Part shown: positions 17,957 through 26,644 of the stretch, one piece after another
Layout: every line of letters begins with the position of its first letter
Position numbering within the stretch: the first letter of the stretch is position 1
Assembly (NCBI GenBank): GCA_905182035.1
Contig: CAJIZL010000003.1
Span: 1-64,000 of the forward strand
DNA length: 64,000 bases
Reading direction: 5' to 3'
Origin: Oceanospirillaceae bacterium ASP10-02a
GTDB taxonomy: Bacteria; Pseudomonadota; Gammaproteobacteria; Pseudomonadales; Balneatricaceae
The notes under the pieces: model-generated
What the model was told of the DNA's origin: nothing
What the model saw: only the letters and a program-made list of their open reading frames with translations
Database searches by the model: none
Made by a program: the position numbers and the translations under genes

Positions 17957-19456
17957 TTAGCCACCCGAACCAACCTCAACACCTGTAAGGAGCTCTTCAA
18001 CCACCTTAGCAGAGCTAACAACTCCCGGTAATCCAGCACCAGGGTGTGTGCCAGCGCCAACAAAGTAGAGGTTCGCCACTGCCTTATCACGATTATGAAA
18101 TCGAAACCAAGCCGACTGAGTAAGCCGTGGTTCGATAGAAAAACCAGCGCCATGCATGGAACGGTAGTCTTTAGCAAAGTCTTCTGGAGTCATCCAAAAC
18201 ACCTCTTCGATCACAGAAGATAGGTCTGGCAGTATGGTCTCCTCTAAAGCAGTGACAATGCGGTCACGAAGCGCCTCACCTTCGGTTGCCCAGTTTACAT
18301 TACCCTGCAGGTTTGGCACTGGACAGAGCACATAAAAGGATTCACAACCTTGGGGTGCAAAGCTTTTATCAGTAGCTGTAGGGCGATGCACATAGAGGGA
18401 AAAATCTTCACTCATGTGCTTGGCATCAAAAATTTCTGCCAACAGTTGTTTAAATCTTGGTCCCATCCAAATGCTGTGATGAGCAACATTGGGGTACAGC
18501 TTTTTGGTGCCAAAATAAAGCACATAGAGGCCCATACTATAATGTTTCTTTATACTTGGCAGGCGTAGCTTTTTCTTAGGTAAAAGATGTTGATAGCAGG
18601 TTTCGGGGTCACCACCAAACACAACAATATCAGCATTTGTTACTTGGTTATTATTGAGACGAACACCTGTCGCACGATTATTTTCAAGCATAATCTCATC
18701 AATATCAGCATTGAGTTGGATAGTTATGCCATGGCGTTCCATAAGTGAAGTCAGTTCTTCCACTAGCTTGCCAGTTCCACCCATACAGAAAAATACACCC
18801 CAACGACGTTCAAGATAGTGTATCAATGTGTAGATAGCAGTTGTCTTAAAGGGATTACCTCCTACCAGCAGGGGGTGGATTGAAAATGCTTGGCGAATAA
18901 GTGGGTGCTTAAGATGGCTGTTAACCATTTGTGAAACAGTTTTATAGCATTTAAGCATCAGCAGGGCTGGCACTTGCTTGATCATGTCCCAGATGCGGGT
19001 AAAAGGCCTGTGCACTAATTGCCTAAAGCCCACATTATAGACTTTTCTAGACTTCTCCAGCAGCCTTAAATAACCATTTGCATCATCCAGATTAAACCGC
19101 CGAATCTCGGTTAACGTGTCTTCAATGCTGGCTCGGTAATCAAATTGGCTACCATCAGCAAAGTGAAACCGATAAAAGGGATCTAATGGTACAAAATCCA
19201 AATGGTCAGTGAGTTTCTCATCGAAAAGTTCGAAAAGCTCATCGAACAGGAATGGGGCAGTAATAACCGTAGGGCCTGCATCATGACGGTAGCCACCGCG
19301 TTCAAATACCTGTGCTCGCCCACCAAGGCTGCCCAAGCGTTCCATTAATGTAACGTCGTAGCCTATTGCTTTGAGTCTTAATGCTGTTGCTATACCAGCG
19401 AAGCCTGCCCCAATAACCACTACCGTTTTACCGGCTCCAAACGTTTTTGATGTCAA
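17957..19456 (-). CDS. crtI: Phytoene desaturase
   Basis: 499 residues. The FAD-binding fold GAGFAGIATALRL (16-28) and the LGGRAQVFERGGYRHDAGPTV region are typical of CrtI, and the C-terminal GAGTHPGAGLPGV motif is intact. It converts phytoene to lycopene in four desaturations. The start is TTG, overlapping the crtE stop as TTGA, with AAGGG eight bases upstream. A weak start codon here could set the dose of desaturase. Confidence 0.95.
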   Translation of the reverse strand: MTSKTFGAGKTVVVIGAGFAGIATALRLKAIGYDVTLMERLGSLGGRAQVFERGGYRHDAGPTVITAPFLFDELFELFDEKLTDHLDFVPLDPFYRFHFADGSQFDYRASIEDTLTEIRRFNLDDANGYLRLLEKSRKVYNVGFRQLVHRPFTRIWDMIKQVPALLMLKCYKTVSQMVNSHLKHPLIRQAFSIHPLLVGGNPFKTTAIYTLIHYLERRWGVFFCMGGTGKLVEELTSLMERHGITIQLNADIDEIMLENNRATGVRLNNNQVTNADIVVFGGDPETCYQHLLPKKKLRLPSIKKHYSMGLYVLYFGTKKLYPNVAHHSIWMGPRFKQLLAEIFDAKHMSEDFSLYVHRPTATDKSFAPQGCESFYVLCPVPNLQGNVNWATEGEALRDRIVTALEETILPDLSSVIEEVFWMTPEDFAKDYRSMHGAGFSIEPRLTQSAWFRFHNRDKAVANLYFVGAGTHPGAGLPGVVSSAKVVEELLTGVEVGSGG

Positions 19457-20415
19457 GCGATTTGCCCTTGGCGTTTTATTTCTGTTTTCTGTTTTACAGC
19501 AGCCACTAGGCCCTGGGTTACAGCATGTAATTGAATAGGCAATAAGCTCACTGACTGTTCGGCTTGCAATAGCCAGTAATCTACCAACTGATTGGCCTCA
19601 AGAATTACATCACTGGAGGCGATGCAGCGCTGCCAATGGGCCAGTTGTTCGGTATCTTCTGATTGATACCAGCGGACAAACTCTTCCCGATGTGTTCCTT
19701 GCTTGGCAAACAGACCAATCACTAGATTAGGTTTGCGGCCGTCAAGATCGCTCGAACGATGGCTTGATGGAATTATATCGTCAATATCATTGCGGCCCTG
19801 GTAGGCTAGGGCGCAGAGGCCTATAAGATGCTCCAGACCAATAATATCTGTGCCTAGGCCAGCGGCAATAGCCGCCCCTTTGATGGGAGCAATCAATAGT
19901 GGTGCTGTCTTGCCTTTTGCAATATGCTGCCACTCGCTTAACTTAGCGCACTGGCGTTGGGTGATATCAGATATTTGGCCGCTGCAGGTTTTTTGCATCG
20001 ACTGAGCTAATAAGGCCACTTGAAGGCTACTATATTGTCTGTTCTTGGCACCAAGCTCGAAGGCCTTAGCAATCATCCAGTCACCTAGGCAGAGCGCCAT
20101 ATCGGGCCCAAAATGTTGATGGATACTTTCTTGGCCACGTCTATGGGTACTGGCATCACTGATGTCATCATGAATAAGGGACGCGTTGTGCAGTAGCTCG
20201 CAAGCAGCTGCCCAATGTAAATTATCTAATGTGTTTAGGCCTAGGGATAGGCCACTGGTTAGTGCCAGGTGAGCTCTAAAAAATTTGCCTGGGTTCTTAA
20301 AGTGATACTTGGCTGCTGCAGTCAAGCTACTTTGTGGGTGCGGCATTTCACGCTTGTACAGAGCGTTTAGCTCTGTTAGCAAATTCAAACTATTGGTAAT
20401 TTTTGTTGGGGACAT
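19453..20415 (-). CDS. crtE: Geranylgeranyl diphosphate synthase
   Basis: 320 residues of the trans-prenyltransferase family. The first Asp-rich motif is DDISD (83-87), followed by RRGQ. The second is NDIDD (209-213), where the usual first Asp is Asn, a conservative change. The product length is inferred as C20 from the operon, not from sequence. An AAGG site lies about 9 bases upstream of the ATG. It follows proteorhodopsin after a 96-base gap that contains a terminator-like hairpin. Confidence 0.88.
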   Translation of the reverse strand: MSPTKITNSLNLLTELNALYKREMPHPQSSLTAAAKYHFKNPGKFFRAHLALTSGLSLGLNTLDNLHWAAACELLHNASLIHDDISDASTHRRGQESIHQHFGPDMALCLGDWMIAKAFELGAKNRQYSSLQVALLAQSMQKTCSGQISDITQRQCAKLSEWQHIAKGKTAPLLIAPIKGAAIAAGLGTDIIGLEHLIGLCALAYQGRNDIDDIIPSSHRSSDLDGRKPNLVIGLFAKQGTHREEFVRWYQSEDTEQLAHWQRCIASSDVILEANQLVDYWLLQAEQSVSLLPIQLHAVTQGLVAAVKQKTEIKRQGQIA

Positions 20416-20463
20416 TAATCGTACCCTTATAAAGTGCTGATTATTTTTAGTATGCTAAAAATG

Positions 20464-20490
20464 AAGAGCCAGCCAGCACAGCTGGCTCTT
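20464..20490 (-). terminator. Terminator/attenuator between proteorhodopsin and crtE
   Basis: A perfect 10-bp GC-rich stem (AAGAGCCAGC / GCTGGCTCTT) with a 7-nt loop. On the minus strand it is followed by CATTTTT. This is a good rho-independent terminator directly after the opsin gene, implying high opsin mRNA and reduced read-through into the carotenoid genes. Confidence 0.8.
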
Positions 20491-20511
20491 CTAAACTTCA
20501 ATCAGATCAAA

Positions 20512-21210
20512 TTATGCTTTAGATTCTGAATCTGCTACTGCAGCAGCCCAGATAATCACACCAAATGCGATCTTGTTTATAAAGTCGGCTAGGTTATAAA
20601 CTATGTTGAGTGTTGCTGCATCAGCACCGCCGGCCATGTAACCAAAGAAGTAACCAATTGGGTAGATAGACCAACCGATAGTTACACAGATAAGCATCCA
20701 CTTGTAAGCCTTCTGAACGTTGGCATTTGAAAGCCCAGCATTAATCTGGCTAGCTTCACCTTTGAAGATCTCCCAAACGATGAATGCCCAACCGGCCAGT
20801 CCGAGGATAAAGGCTAAAGTGACATTCATCATGTCTGCCTCGCCAGCAAAGCCGAAGCCCAACATAACAATAGAACCGAGTAGCAATCTCCAGAATACAC
20901 GAACCGGCACTTTAGTTACTGCAGAAAGAACCAAGTAGAATTCAACCATTAACAATGGCACGGTCAGAAGCCAGTCAATATATCGTAATTCTGTTGGAGA
21001 TGTTCCCGTAGCTACCCATACATCACGCATGTAGAAGTAGTGAACTGCAGCAATCAACGTAACCAAGCCTGATACTGTCAAAGATGTCTTCCACTTTCCT
21101 GCAACACGATCGCGCTCTATGAAGAAAAAAGCTGTAGCCGCAACAAGCGCCATGGAAATTAACCAAAAAGACATGCCAACCGGATCGGCGGCCGTTAAGT
21201 TATAAGTCAT
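20512..21210 (-). CDS. Proteorhodopsin, green-type light-driven proton pump
   Basis: 232 residues, seven membrane helices. Helix C (RYIDWLLTVPLLMVEFYL) gives the proton-acceptor D79, T83 and proton-donor E90, the DTE signature of outward proton pumps. L87 sits at the spectral tuning site (equivalent to position 105 of the reference proteorhodopsin), predicting green absorption. H57 is the partner of the acceptor. K213 in helix G binds retinal. Unlike many homologues there is no obvious cleavable signal; the protein starts almost at helix A. A strong AGAGG site precedes the ATG. It heads the retinal gene set. Confidence 0.97.
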   Translation of the reverse strand: MTYNLTAADPVGMSFWLISMALVAATAFFFIERDRVAGKWKTSLTVSGLVTLIAAVHYFYMRDVWVATGTSPTELRYIDWLLTVPLLMVEFYLVLSAVTKVPVRVFWRLLLGSIVMLGFGFAGEADMMNVTLAFILGLAGWAFIVWEIFKGEASQINAGLSNANVQKAYKWMLICVTIGWSIYPIGYFFGYMAGGADAATLNIVYNLADFINKIAFGVIIWAAAVADSESKA

Positions 21211-21753
21211 TTTTAACCTCTAATTTAATACTGTTTTTATTAGTGCCCGCCTGCTTTTTATTAAGTAAACAGACATAGCACTACTTTTAAAGCAAATCTA
21301 GATCTTCATATTTTAAGAATCTAGGCTAAATAATTTAGCCCTTTTTTAACGGCTTAGCTTTGGAATTACATTAATTTTACAAAAGTTGACTTGTTCTTAC
21401 AGGCGATTAGATTGGCTAATAGAGGCCAGAGTGAGCAACCACGTAAGAACCCTAAACGATCTATTAAAAAGACCTAGTTCTAGTGGGAAATGGATTGGGT
21501 ACCAAGAGGAAAATTAAATATAAATGACGGTTTATTTGACCGTTTTGTTTTATAGAACATATAAAACAGTATTTATAAAAAATAGCTTATAAAAGGAAAT
21601 GGTGTGCCCGAGAAACGGCACGTTTATTTCCTATGCGGCCTGTAAGGTTCGAACGAACTTACCATGTTTGTTGTAAAGATTTAAAATAGTCAAAAAATAC
21701 TTTTCTATTAGTTTGGAGGTAATTATTTCACTATTTGATAGCGGGTTTAACAG
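21211..21753. other. Leader and promoter region of the proteorhodopsin operon
   Basis: 543 AT-rich bases between the M24 gene end and the opsin start, both on the minus strand. No protein or tRNA gene is supportable. It holds a 17-base palindrome at 21324-21340 and, near 21651-21671, an imperfect hairpin of the GTTCG/CGAAC type. The length suggests a regulated promoter or long untranslated leader for the opsin. Confidence 0.45.
21324..21340. promoter_or_regulatory. Palindrome upstream of proteorhodopsin
   Basis: GGCTAAAT-A-ATTTAGCC, a perfect 8-bp inverted repeat with a 1-base centre, about 115 bases upstream of the opsin ATG. On the plus strand a CTTTTTT run follows, so it could also be a terminator for plus-strand transcription, although no plus-strand gene lies before it. 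An operator or UTR structure is the other option. Confidence 0.4.
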
Positions 21754-23010
21754 TTAAATACTCTCCCAAGGGAAGCTATCAAGACGTTCAGCACCTGCTG
21801 CAGTGACAAGAACCTGTGTTTCTAATTTAATTGACTCTGTGCCTTTTTCAGCTATCAAACTTTCTACACACAGCACCATGCCGGGTTCAAAAGTTCCCGA
21901 AGTGACGCGCTCACTCCAGTCAATATGCAGTGGCACAACTGGCCATTCATCAGCCATGCCCACTCCATGAGCAGCTAAAGAATAACGATACTCAACATGC
22001 TTAGCTGGGATGCGCCAACTTTTTTCATTAAACTCCAAAAAGCTTACGCCTGGTTTAATCAGAGCCACGTTATGTTCAATTTGTGTCAAAGCGGTTAAAT
22101 ATAATCGTTTTTGTGTATCATTCATCGGTTCGTATCCACAAACCCAACTGCGGGATAAGTCAGCGCAATACCCATATGGACCAATCATATCAGTATCTAG
22201 GCTGATCATTTCTCCCCTCTTAACTTCTCTATCTGAACATTCGCTATACCAAGGGTTAGTGTTAGGTCCGGATGTTAGGAGCTTAGTTTCTAGCCAATCA
22301 CCTCCAGAGCGTGCATTTTCAAAATGAAGGTGAGCCCAGAGTTCGCGCTCAGTAACACCAGGAACTGAGTGCTCATAGACCCGAGCCAATCCAGCCTCAC
22401 ATACCCGAATGGTCCAGCGCATCAATTCAATTTCGTCTGGAGACTTAATCGCTCTAGACAGTTCGGTAATCTCAGTTCCGTTAACAACGCTTACCCCAAG
22501 TTTAGTTAGTTGATGAACTGCATTAAGTTCCAATGTGTCTGCTGCAAGGCGTGGTTTTTGAGTGCCATATTGATGCAACAAATCAGTGATCTCAACGGCC
22601 CAATCCCTTAGAAATATTTCAGCCTTGTCCCCGTGGGACATATAGATGTACGAAATTGCCGTACGCACTTCATCTACCCCGGGCAGGCCATTTGCTAAAT
22701 GTGCACACCCCTTAAACTCGAATAGAATCGCTGGGCCACCGTTTAAAATCAGCGCATAGCGTATTGCATTATGTGCGGTCCACACTTGCATGTTAGAGCT
22801 GTCGAATGCATAGCGAATATTAATTGGGTCATACAGAAGCAAGGCGTCAACATCAGCCGATTGCATTTGGTCGCGTAATCGTCCAAGCCTATATGAGCGT
22901 GCACGATCTAATACATCTGCTCGTATAGGTGAAATAAGAGGAAGATCTGCACCTTTTGAATTCAAATAGGTAGCCTTACGGTCATCTTTAAAGAAAGCGT
23001 ATCTGGTCAT
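21754..23010 (-). CDS. dddP: DddP-like M24-family enzyme, probable DMSP lyase
   Basis: 418 residues with the creatinase/aminopeptidase (pita-bread) fold. Six metal ligands are present: D272, D274, D284, H348, E383 and E397. Their spacing (2, 10, 64, 35, 14) matches that I recall for DddP of Ruegeria (D295, D297, D307, H371, E406, E421) to within one residue. Y343 and D354 correspond to DddP Y366 and catalytic D377. The segments DPINIRYA and SGPNTNPWYSEC also look like DddP. DddP splits DMSP into dimethyl sulfide and acrylate. True creatinase lacks the metal site, which argues against it. A GGGGA site precedes the ATG. A peptidase with unknown substrate remains possible. Confidence 0.72.
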   Translation of the reverse strand: MTRYAFFKDDRKATYLNSKGADLPLISPIRADVLDRARSYRLGRLRDQMQSADVDALLLYDPINIRYAFDSSNMQVWTAHNAIRYALILNGGPAILFEFKGCAHLANGLPGVDEVRTAISYIYMSHGDKAEIFLRDWAVEITDLLHQYGTQKPRLAADTLELNAVHQLTKLGVSVVNGTEITELSRAIKSPDEIELMRWTIRVCEAGLARVYEHSVPGVTERELWAHLHFENARSGGDWLETKLLTSGPNTNPWYSECSDREVKRGEMISLDTDMIGPYGYCADLSRSWVCGYEPMNDTQKRLYLTALTQIEHNVALIKPGVSFLEFNEKSWRIPAKHVEYRYSLAAHGVGMADEWPVVPLHIDWSERVTSGTFEPGMVLCVESLIAEKGTESIKLETQVLVTAAGAERLDSFPWESI

Positions 23011-23365
23011 GGCATTCCCCTATTTACCAACTTAGTGTAGCCGCCAACCATAGGCATGTCTAATTTTGTAATAAGTCTAAGGTGCTGTGGCTTAAGTGGC
23101 ATTGCCCCTTTTGAAGCTTAGCTGAGCATGAAAATTTGCTGCAACACTAGCAACCTTTATAGCTATAGAATCGCATACAAAGCGATTTATGCCAACGGAT
23201 AATGGTGAGCTACAGATCGAAAATAAAACCCACTCCCCCCAAAAATCCATAATGGACGTGCATGTTGGTAGGCTCTTTTGTGTCAGAGCATACTATTGTC
23301 TAGAAGTAATAACCTTTAGTTGTTAGGATCCATGCCAAGCCAATAGCTCAAGATTGAGAATAAAT
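23011..23365. other. Divergent promoter region between dddP-like and alpha/beta hydrolase genes
   Basis: About 355 bases. It contains TATAGCTATA (23158-23167), immediately followed by a hairpin AATCGC-N7-GCGATT (23169-23187). These are candidate regulator sites for one or both genes. No other gene seen. Confidence 0.4.
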
Positions 23366-24283
23366 ATGTTTTCAGAATATGCCAACATACAATTTACCTC
23401 TGGCCCGAATATATTGCGCGGTCGATTGTATGCTGCGCACAAGCGTGCATCAGCGCCTTGTGTAATTATGGCTCATGGCACATCGGCAACGATTTCAATG
23501 GCGTTAGAAGACTACGCTGTCGAGTTTCAAGGAGCTGGGTTAAACGTCATTGTTTATGATCATGCAGGTCTTGGAGATAGTGATGGTGTAGAACGACAAG
23601 TTATTAACCCTTGGATTCAAGCAAAGGGTTTTCGCGATGCATTTCTTTATACCCAAAATTTGACAGAGCATCATAATGGTCAGATTTTTCTTTGGGGTGA
23701 TAGCTATGCCGCTATGTTGGTGCTTGTCGTTGGTGCATTCATTGAGGGACTTACAGGCATCGTTTCACACATTCCTGCAACAGGCATAACACACCTCCAA
23801 TCTACGACATTAGAGGCTGATTTCAACAAATTGAAGACTATTTTCGAAGCTGATGATCTGAGTAATTTCGAAAAAGAAGTGATCGGGCCACTTCCTGTTG
23901 TTTCAGCTGATCAATTAAATACGCCTTCTCTCTTGCAGCCCATCCAGGCATTTTTATGGTTCATAACGCATGGAGGTCGTTTTGGTAGTAACTGGCAAAA
24001 TTTGATTAGCAGGGTCACTGTGAAAACACCAGTTCCTTTTGCACCACAAATAACTGCTCCTTTTATTAAGGTCCCAACTATGATGTTGGTAGGGTCTAAT
24101 GACGAGATGATACATTGTAATCCAGAGGTGCAGAAATCTGTATTTGATGCGATTCGTGCTCCAAAAGAATTTCACGAGGTGGATGGAGGACATTTTGGGT
24201 GCTTATATGCGGGCTCTTCACTATTCAAACAGGCTGTTCATTTGGAGATAGAATTTATGAAACGTAATAGCCACATAATCTGA
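23366..24283 (+). CDS. Alpha/beta hydrolase
   Basis: About 305 residues from the ATG at 23366 (a TTG at 23354 is an in-frame alternative). The oxyanion-hole HG in IMAHGTSATIS, nucleophile Ser in LWGDSYAAM, late acid in VGSNDEMI and His in DGGHFGC make a complete catalytic triad. The nucleophile elbow is G-D-S-Y-A rather than the usual G-x-S-x-G. It is probably a cytosolic esterase, thioesterase or amidase-like hydrolase. It is divergent from the DddP-like gene, which may point to a shared regulator, but the substrate is unknown. Confidence 0.78.
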   Translation: MFSEYANIQFTSGPNILRGRLYAAHKRASAPCVIMAHGTSATISMALEDYAVEFQGAGLNVIVYDHAGLGDSDGVERQVINPWIQAKGFRDAFLYTQNLTEHHNGQIFLWGDSYAAMLVLVVGAFIEGLTGIVSHIPATGITHLQSTTLEADFNKLKTIFEADDLSNFEKEVIGPLPVVSADQLNTPSLLQPIQAFLWFITHGGRFGSNWQNLISRVTVKTPVPFAPQITAPFIKVPTMMLVGSNDEMIHCNPEVQKSVFDAIRAPKEFHEVDGGHFGCLYAGSSLFKQAVHLEIEFMKRNSHII

Positions 24284-24398
24284 ATTTATTAAAGTAACTG
24301 AATAGTACTGAAACCGAATTAGATCTCAAGTATGAGTATTATCGACTAATATAAACAACCATTTAACCCAAACAACTGGGTACCCCAGACACAATTGC

Positions 24399-24536
24399 GT
24401 GTGCACATTTGTATATCACGATGATGATCCTGAAACCCCAACAGCTCAGCTAGTCGTTGTTATACAAGCTGAGTCTATGGATGTAGTCGGTGGATATATG
24501 GCAGCCAACGCAGATGCTATGGCTACTCAAGGATGA
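24399..24536 (+). pseudogene. Possible gene remnant (short open frame without good start)
   Basis: A 45-codon open stretch ending in TGA three bases before the end of the ureohydrolase gene. Its C-terminal part (VGGYMAANADAMATQG) resembles the tail of small YCII or antibiotic-monooxygenase-like proteins. There is no ATG at its beginning and no ribosome site, so it is either a decayed fragment or chance. Confidence 0.2.
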
Positions 24537-25505
24537 CTAATTCTGGTTTTCACGTGCTGCACGGCCGTGGAATACATAGCCTATTAAATTGAGTAAAACC
24601 TGGGCAGCTAAAATGCTGGTGGTGCTGGATAAATCATAATCTGGTGCTACTTCACAAAGGTCTATACCTACTACATCACCTTTGTTAGCCACGCCTTGCA
24701 ATACTTCCATCACCTCATAATAGGTAAAACCACCATGGCTTGGCGTGCCAGTACCTGGCGCGATGGACGGATCGAAGCCGTCTATATCAATAGTAATATA
24801 GTAATTCACACCATCGGGAATCAGGGCTAGTACACCCTCTGGCCCAAGCCTTCGCACATCTCGCACAGACAAAATGGTAGAGCCTACGCTTTCTGCTTGT
24901 TTATGGTCGGCACGATTGGATGAAGAAACGTTGCGTATGCCTAATTGAGTCATACCCGTGACATAGCCTTTTTCAGAGGCCCGACGAATAGGGTTACCGT
25001 GGCCGAATCGCACACCGTGGCGTTCATCTACAAAATCTAGGTGGGCGTCAATTTGAATAATATGGATAGGACCTTGATCATCAAAGGCTTGGATGCAGGG
25101 GGCATTAATAGAGTGATCGCCACCAGCTACCACGGGTAAAACCCCAGCAGCCAAAGCCTTTCGGACTGCGTACTCAATATTGGCGTGGCTCTGTTCGGTG
25201 TTGGTGTGAATCATATCAGCGTCACCCATGTCGACGATGTTCACACCTTGTAAATACATAGTGTCGTCTTCGTAGGAGTATGCACCGCCGTGGCCAAATG
25301 AAAATAGTGTTGAGGCTTCTCGTATAGAACGAGGCCCCATGCGCGCGCCAGAGCGCCATTGGGTGCCACAATCGTAAGGTGCCCCCATGAAGGCTACATC
25401 TGCTTTAATGTTGTCCCAGTCTTCGGCAATGGGGCTTTTTGCAAAGGTGCAAAAGCCAACGAAAGGTAAATTGAGCCGACCTTTTTCGTAATTATTTTCA
25501 CTCAT
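24537..25505 (-). CDS. Ureohydrolase (agmatinase/guanidino-acid hydrolase family)
   Basis: 322 residues. All six Mn2+ ligands of the arginase superfamily are visible: H131 (GGDHSI), D153, H155, D157 (DAHLD), D240 and D242 (DIDGFDPS). The enzyme hydrolyses a guanidino compound to urea plus an amine. Agmatine is the common substrate, but guanidinobutyrate, guanidinopropionate or guanidine are also possible in this family, and no putrescine genes are adjacent. It ends close to a short gene remnant and is divergent from the haloacid dehalogenase gene. Confidence 0.88.
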   Translation of the reverse strand: MSENNYEKGRLNLPFVGFCTFAKSPIAEDWDNIKADVAFMGAPYDCGTQWRSGARMGPRSIREASTLFSFGHGGAYSYEDDTMYLQGVNIVDMGDADMIHTNTEQSHANIEYAVRKALAAGVLPVVAGGDHSINAPCIQAFDDQGPIHIIQIDAHLDFVDERHGVRFGHGNPIRRASEKGYVTGMTQLGIRNVSSSNRADHKQAESVGSTILSVRDVRRLGPEGVLALIPDGVNYYITIDIDGFDPSIAPGTGTPSHGGFTYYEVMEVLQGVANKGDVVGIDLCEVAPDYDLSSTTSILAAQVLLNLIGYVFHGRAARENQN

Positions 25506-25767
25506 GAGAGGGGATGTCCTATAGCGGTGTTACGCGGTTTGTGGCAGGTAAGTGGGCCAGTAGGTATGGCCATGGCCGTGCTGGTGTTTACATAGAAGAA
25601 GGCTAACAATAGTCGCTTTGTATGGTGAAGACAAATGCATTTTTTCAATCTAGCGTTTCAAGTGAGCAACTACTCAACAGCCTGTATCTTGTATCAGCTA
25701 ATTGGTACAGATTAGAGTAAGCTGTTAATTACTATCTGCTTTACGCTTCTGTTAAGGAAATGCTGCT

Positions 25768-26451
25768 ATGAAATCTGAGTTCAAAGAGGTCACTTTATGT
25801 GTGTTTGATGCCTACGGAACCTTGTTTGATGTGCACTCAGCCGTAGAACAACATGCTCACTCATTGGGATCCCAGGCGCAATCTATCTCCATGTTGTGGC
25901 GTCAAAAACAACTTGAATATACCTGGTTGCGCAGCCTCATGGGGCGCTATGTGGACTTTGCGCAAGTCACCGCTGAAGCACTACATTATGCGTTGCAAGC
26001 CCATTCAATGACTGATGCTACTCTGGAGCAACGGTTGTTACTAGCCTATAACCAGCTATCGAGCTATGCCGAGGTCATTGCTACCCTCAAGCAGCTCCGT
26101 GGGGCTGGCATTGCTACGGCGATTCTATCTAATGGCTCGCCAGATATGTTATGGGGCGCGGTAGAACATGCTGGATTAACGGACTTAATCGATCAGGTGA
26201 TTTCTGTTGATGACTTAGCCATATACAAACCCGACCCTCGGGTGTATCAGTTAGTTCTAGATGGTTTTGGCGTGACTAAAGACCAAGTGTTGTTTCATTC
26301 TAGTAATGCTTGGGATGTTGCGGGCGCAGTTAATTTTGGGTTTCATGTGGCCTGGATTAACCGTTTTTCACAACCCCCAGAACCGCTGTCTAAATCACCA
26401 AGTTTAGAACTTAAAAATTTACAACAAGTGATTGCTGCTTTAGGCATTTAA
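25768..26451 (+). CDS. (S)-2-haloacid dehalogenase (HAD superfamily, type II)
   Basis: 227 residues. All residues I recall as catalytic in the Pseudomonas L-2-haloacid dehalogenase are present with matching spacing: nucleophile D14, T18, R45, S121, K154, Y160, S178, N180 and D183. The segments RQKQLEYTWLRSLMGRY and HSSNAWDV are characteristic. It would release halide from short 2-halo acids, giving (R)-2-hydroxy acids, in the cytosol. A plausible AAGGA site lies upstream. Marine bacteria meet many natural halogenated acids. No dedicated haloacid permease is adjacent. Confidence 0.9.
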   Translation: MKSEFKEVTLCVFDAYGTLFDVHSAVEQHAHSLGSQAQSISMLWRQKQLEYTWLRSLMGRYVDFAQVTAEALHYALQAHSMTDATLEQRLLLAYNQLSSYAEVIATLKQLRGAGIATAILSNGSPDMLWGAVEHAGLTDLIDQVISVDDLAIYKPDPRVYQLVLDGFGVTKDQVLFHSSNAWDVAGAVNFGFHVAWINRFSQPPEPLSKSPSLELKNLQQVIAALGI

Positions 26452-26644
26452 ACTGTCTTTGGTGGGTGGCCTTATCCGCTATTGAGTTTAAAACAAAACA
26501 ATATTACGGCTTATTCTCGACCCACAAGTCAAGCTGTGATGAAAAGCACTCAATGGTGGTAGAGTGACTGCGCAAAAGCAAAAACACTCATTGTGCCAAT
26601 GGCCTGGAAGATTTAAGTCGGCTCACCTTTGGAGAGGGATTAAC

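Noticed and set aside
21386..21425. TTGACT with a TAGATT 16 bases later on the plus strand upstream of the opsin
   Set aside because: It faces away from the opsin gene, and no plus-strand gene follows, so a promoter claim is not justified.
21651..21671. Sequence like a tRNA T-arm (GGTTCGAAC)
   Set aside because: The flanking bases do not make a T-stem, D-arm, anticodon arm or acceptor stem, so no tRNA is supported.
21754..23010. Creatinase as identity for the M24 protein, given the nearby creatininase-family and sarcosine-dehydrogenase-like genes
   Set aside because: Creatinase has no metal site, whereas all six metal ligands are present here with DddP-like spacing.
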